Assembly (NCBI RefSeq): GCF_964199965.1 | Contig: NZ_CAXMZT010000003.1 | Span: 124,001 to 188,000, forward strand | Reading direction: 5' to 3' | Origin: JAFIFT01 sp020051095 | GTDB lineage: Bacteria > Pseudomonadota > Gammaproteobacteria > Legionellales > Legionellaceae | Length of the DNA stretch: 64,000 nucleotides | In this document: positions 62,221 to 64,000 of the stretch, piece by piece | Position numbering within the stretch: position 1 is the first letter of the stretch | Layout: each line of letters starts with the position of its first letter | Notes under the pieces: model-generated | Database searches by the model: none | Seen by the model: the letters and a program-made list of their open reading frames with translations, nothing else | Told to the model about the DNA's origin: nothing | Program-made: the position numbers and the translations under genes

Positions 62221-64000
62221 CTATTCTGTCCTGACTTCCTTCCTTTTATTAACGATAGCATCGACCAGTTCTTTCACTACTTCTGCCACGTCGGAGGCAG
62301 AAATGTCGTCTCGAACTTCAGGAGGATACGTTGTAGCCACTTGCAAATCTTTAATGACTTCATTGGCCACGGTGCCTGCATATTTATCTTTGGAACCAGA
62401 GCAGACCTCCACTTTGGACAATGTGTCTCGAGTTAACCCGATATCCAAAATAGGTAGCTTAAATCTGTCTGGATTATCAACCAATAATGGCGTATACAAA
62501 TCATTGTCAGGCAATGGTGTAAACAAGGTCATATACCCTTCATCCACTTCAGAAACAACCTCTTCGACCGGTTCTGGTTCGTTGAAATTATGATAAGCAA
62601 TGAGGGCATTGACTGCTCTTTCAATATTATCTTCTGCCTTTTCATCGTGAAGTGTTTGAGTAATCAAACTGATTTCCTCATTTTCAACTTGATCACGAAT
62701 CGAAATATCACCCGAATCCAATATTGCTTGGAAACCTTGCAATTGCTTTTGCAACCGGAAAATATACTCATCCGGTGGTGACTCAACTTTGAGAAATTGA
62801 TTAAGTTTTAGCTTCTTAACTGGCTTTGGATTAGCAAAAAACATACTAGCGCGGACAATTTTTGATTTAAAAAAGATATGAGCCTCACCTTCAGATTGAT
62901 CCTTGAGATCAAGTAAATCAATACGCGCACGCTTCTCAAAGGAGGAGCTCTTAGTGTCTAAGTAACTGTTTGAAACGCTGGTTTCCTTTGTTTGGAAGGA
63001 GTCTACTTTCGTTACATACGCCTCTCCAGCAGTTTTGGTGAAAAAGTCATAGGTTTCGACAGGATCTTCCAATTTCATACAAATTTTGATGTTAGTGTTA
63101 GCGCCGATTGAGGCAGCTTCTTCCTTCGATGATTTTTGGAATGCGGGTAAATCCTGCCCTGCAAAGATAGCAGAGAATCCAAGCGAACGCGCTTGCGCTG
63201 GCACCACAGCAAAACCTTGCACTGAATAATAACCATACTCATCTAAAATACACATAAATGGCGTTGGGGCAGAGGTTGGTTTCCGTTCAATAACGTCACG
63301 GTAATCCCCTTCAACATCTTCACCAAGGCCTGCAGCCATCATCGCTTTTAATGAAGATACAATCACTTTACCTAAGTTTGCCAATTCATCCGGTGATTTT
63401 TCCAGCGCCGGTAACAACACCACTAATATCCGGCGATTTAAAACCACATCTTTGAAATCAACTTCTGCCAAGTTGGTTCGGATAATATGGCCATAGGTAT
63501 CAGCCAATGAGGAGAAGACCCTTACCAACTGCATGGTAATAAAACCATGTTGTTCAAGCACTTGAGAAACCTGTTTCCCTTTTTTCTCTTTGTTATAACC
63601 TGGCAAGTTAAATACATAGTTACGCAAAGGGTCTGTCACCAAAGAAGGGACGTTTTCCATACTCACGCTTTCTTGGTCATCTCGTGGAAATACTTTATCA
63701 ATGACGATCGCTTCTAACCGTTCTAAACTAAAATAATTACGTATTGTATTTGCATCAAGCAAAAGTGCACCCAAATCTCGCATATATACCAATAATTTCA
63801 TCAAGGCTTCAACGAAGCTGATTGCACGGCCTTTCCACATATCCCCATCGGAAGATTGGCCGGAGCTTCCCATCAAGCTCACTACCAGCTGTGTCAGCAT
63901 ACTTGAAGAACCTTGGCAAAAAGGATTCATCGTATTGGATAATCGCTTCTCTTGAGGGCCCACAATATCCCTAGCGCCTGTCATGAAGTTAATTAATAAT
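62221..64000 (-). CDS. icmO: Type IV coupling protein IcmO/DotL, N-terminus cut by window
   Basis: VirD4-like ATPase that receives substrates, together with IcmJ/DotN and IcmS-IcmW. The frame is open to the right edge (LLINF before MTGARDIVG), so about 590 C-terminal residues of an expected ~780 are visible. Walker B is FMCILDEYG; the Walker A would lie outside the window. The last ~200 residues are acidic (EEPV-EE-SEVDEGYMTL), the region that binds IcmS-W and DotN in Legionella. It heads the visible icm operon, with icmN 181 bp downstream. Confidence 0.96.
   Translation of the reverse strand, partial: LLINFMTGARDIVGPQEKRLSNTMNPFCQGSSSMLTQLVVSLMGSSGQSSDGDMWKGRAISFVEALMKLLVYMRDLGALLLDANTIRNYFSLERLEAIVIDKVFPRDDQESVSMENVPSLVTDPLRNYVFNLPGYNKEKKGKQVSQVLEQHGFITMQLVRVFSSLADTYGHIIRTNLAEVDFKDVVLNRRILVVLLPALEKSPDELANLGKVIVSSLKAMMAAGLGEDVEGDYRDVIERKPTSAPTPFMCILDEYGYYSVQGFAVVPAQARSLGFSAIFAGQDLPAFQKSSKEEAASIGANTNIKICMKLEDPVETYDFFTKTAGEAYVTKVDSFQTKETSVSNSYLDTKSSSFEKRARIDLLDLKDQSEGEAHIFFKSKIVRASMFFANPKPVKKLKLNQFLKVESPPDEYIFRLQKQLQGFQAILDSGDISIRDQVENEEISLITQTLHDEKAEDNIERAVNALIAYHNFNEPEPVEEVVSEVDEGYMTLFTPLPDNDLYTPLLVDNPDRFKLPILDIGLTRDTLSKVEVCSGSKDKYAGTVANEVIKDLQVATTYPPEVRDDISASDVAEVVKELVDAIVNKRKEVRTE

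Overview
The window looks like a chromosomal segment from a Legionella-type gammaproteobacterium (order Legionellales). The main reason is a near-complete set of Dot/Icm type IVB secretion genes: dotD-dotC-dotB, icmH-icmF, and icmO-N-M-L-L-K-E-G-C-D-J-B. Supporting signs are a PlaA-like GDSL lysophospholipase, a CBU_0585-like small protein, moderately AT-rich DNA judged by eye, and a gammaproteobacterial housekeeping set. The species cannot be named from this window. The paired icmL genes and the closeness of dotDCB to the icm genes recall Coxiella, while the flagellar stator genes and plaA-like gene recall Legionella.

Layout. 1-2.1 kb: 3' part of an RND efflux pump cut by the window edge. 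2.1-5.6 kb: small secreted protein, K+ channel, waaA, djlA. 5.7-12.3 kb, minus strand: DUF3530-like protein, plaA-like lipase, kdsB, a 59-residue Trm112-like gene, tsaB, a DinG/YoaA helicase, fdxA, a BamC-like lipoprotein and dapA. 12.5-15.2 kb: glycine-zipper lipoprotein, then motA-motB and a small unknown gene. 15.3-18.4 kb, minus: a 614-residue protein with features of a secreted effector, and an eRF1-like (baeRF) protein. 18.5-25.5 kb: amino-acid permease, pheA, radC, small HTH protein, AstE/AspA-like protein, rimK, pssA, DUF3579 protein.

25.6-31.4 kb, minus: an M16 peptidase pair, rsmD, then dotD-dotC-dotB. 31.5-34.1 kb: ftsY-ftsE-ftsX. 34.3-35.3 kb, minus: LRR-like protein, possible effector. 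35.8-38.7 kb: rpoH, CBU_0585-like protein, cmoA, cmoB. 38.7-44.4 kb, minus: pitA with its DUF47 partner, parB, a lipid kinase, fadH. 44.9-48.6 kb, plus: icmH-icmF. 48.7-49.8 kb: a small secreted protein and a formyltransferase-like gene. 49.9-64.0 kb, minus: icmO (cut by the edge), icmN, icmM, two icmL genes, icmK, icmE, icmG, icmC, icmD, icmJ, icmB.

How it works together. DotC, DotD and IcmK/DotH form the outer-membrane core of the Dot/Icm machine. IcmE/DotG and IcmG/DotF link it to the inner membrane. DotB and IcmB/DotO are cytoplasmic ATPases. IcmO/DotL with IcmJ/DotN is the coupling complex, IcmL/DotI and IcmM/DotJ form an inner-membrane ring, and IcmH/DotU with IcmF stabilise the machine at the pole. 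The machine itself is a known system. The less ordinary points are a five-fold cysteine-pair module inside IcmE, the tandem icmL genes with phased repeats between them, the inverted icmHF segment, and two possible substrates encoded nearby. I found no tRNA, rRNA, CRISPR array, insertion sequence or prophage.
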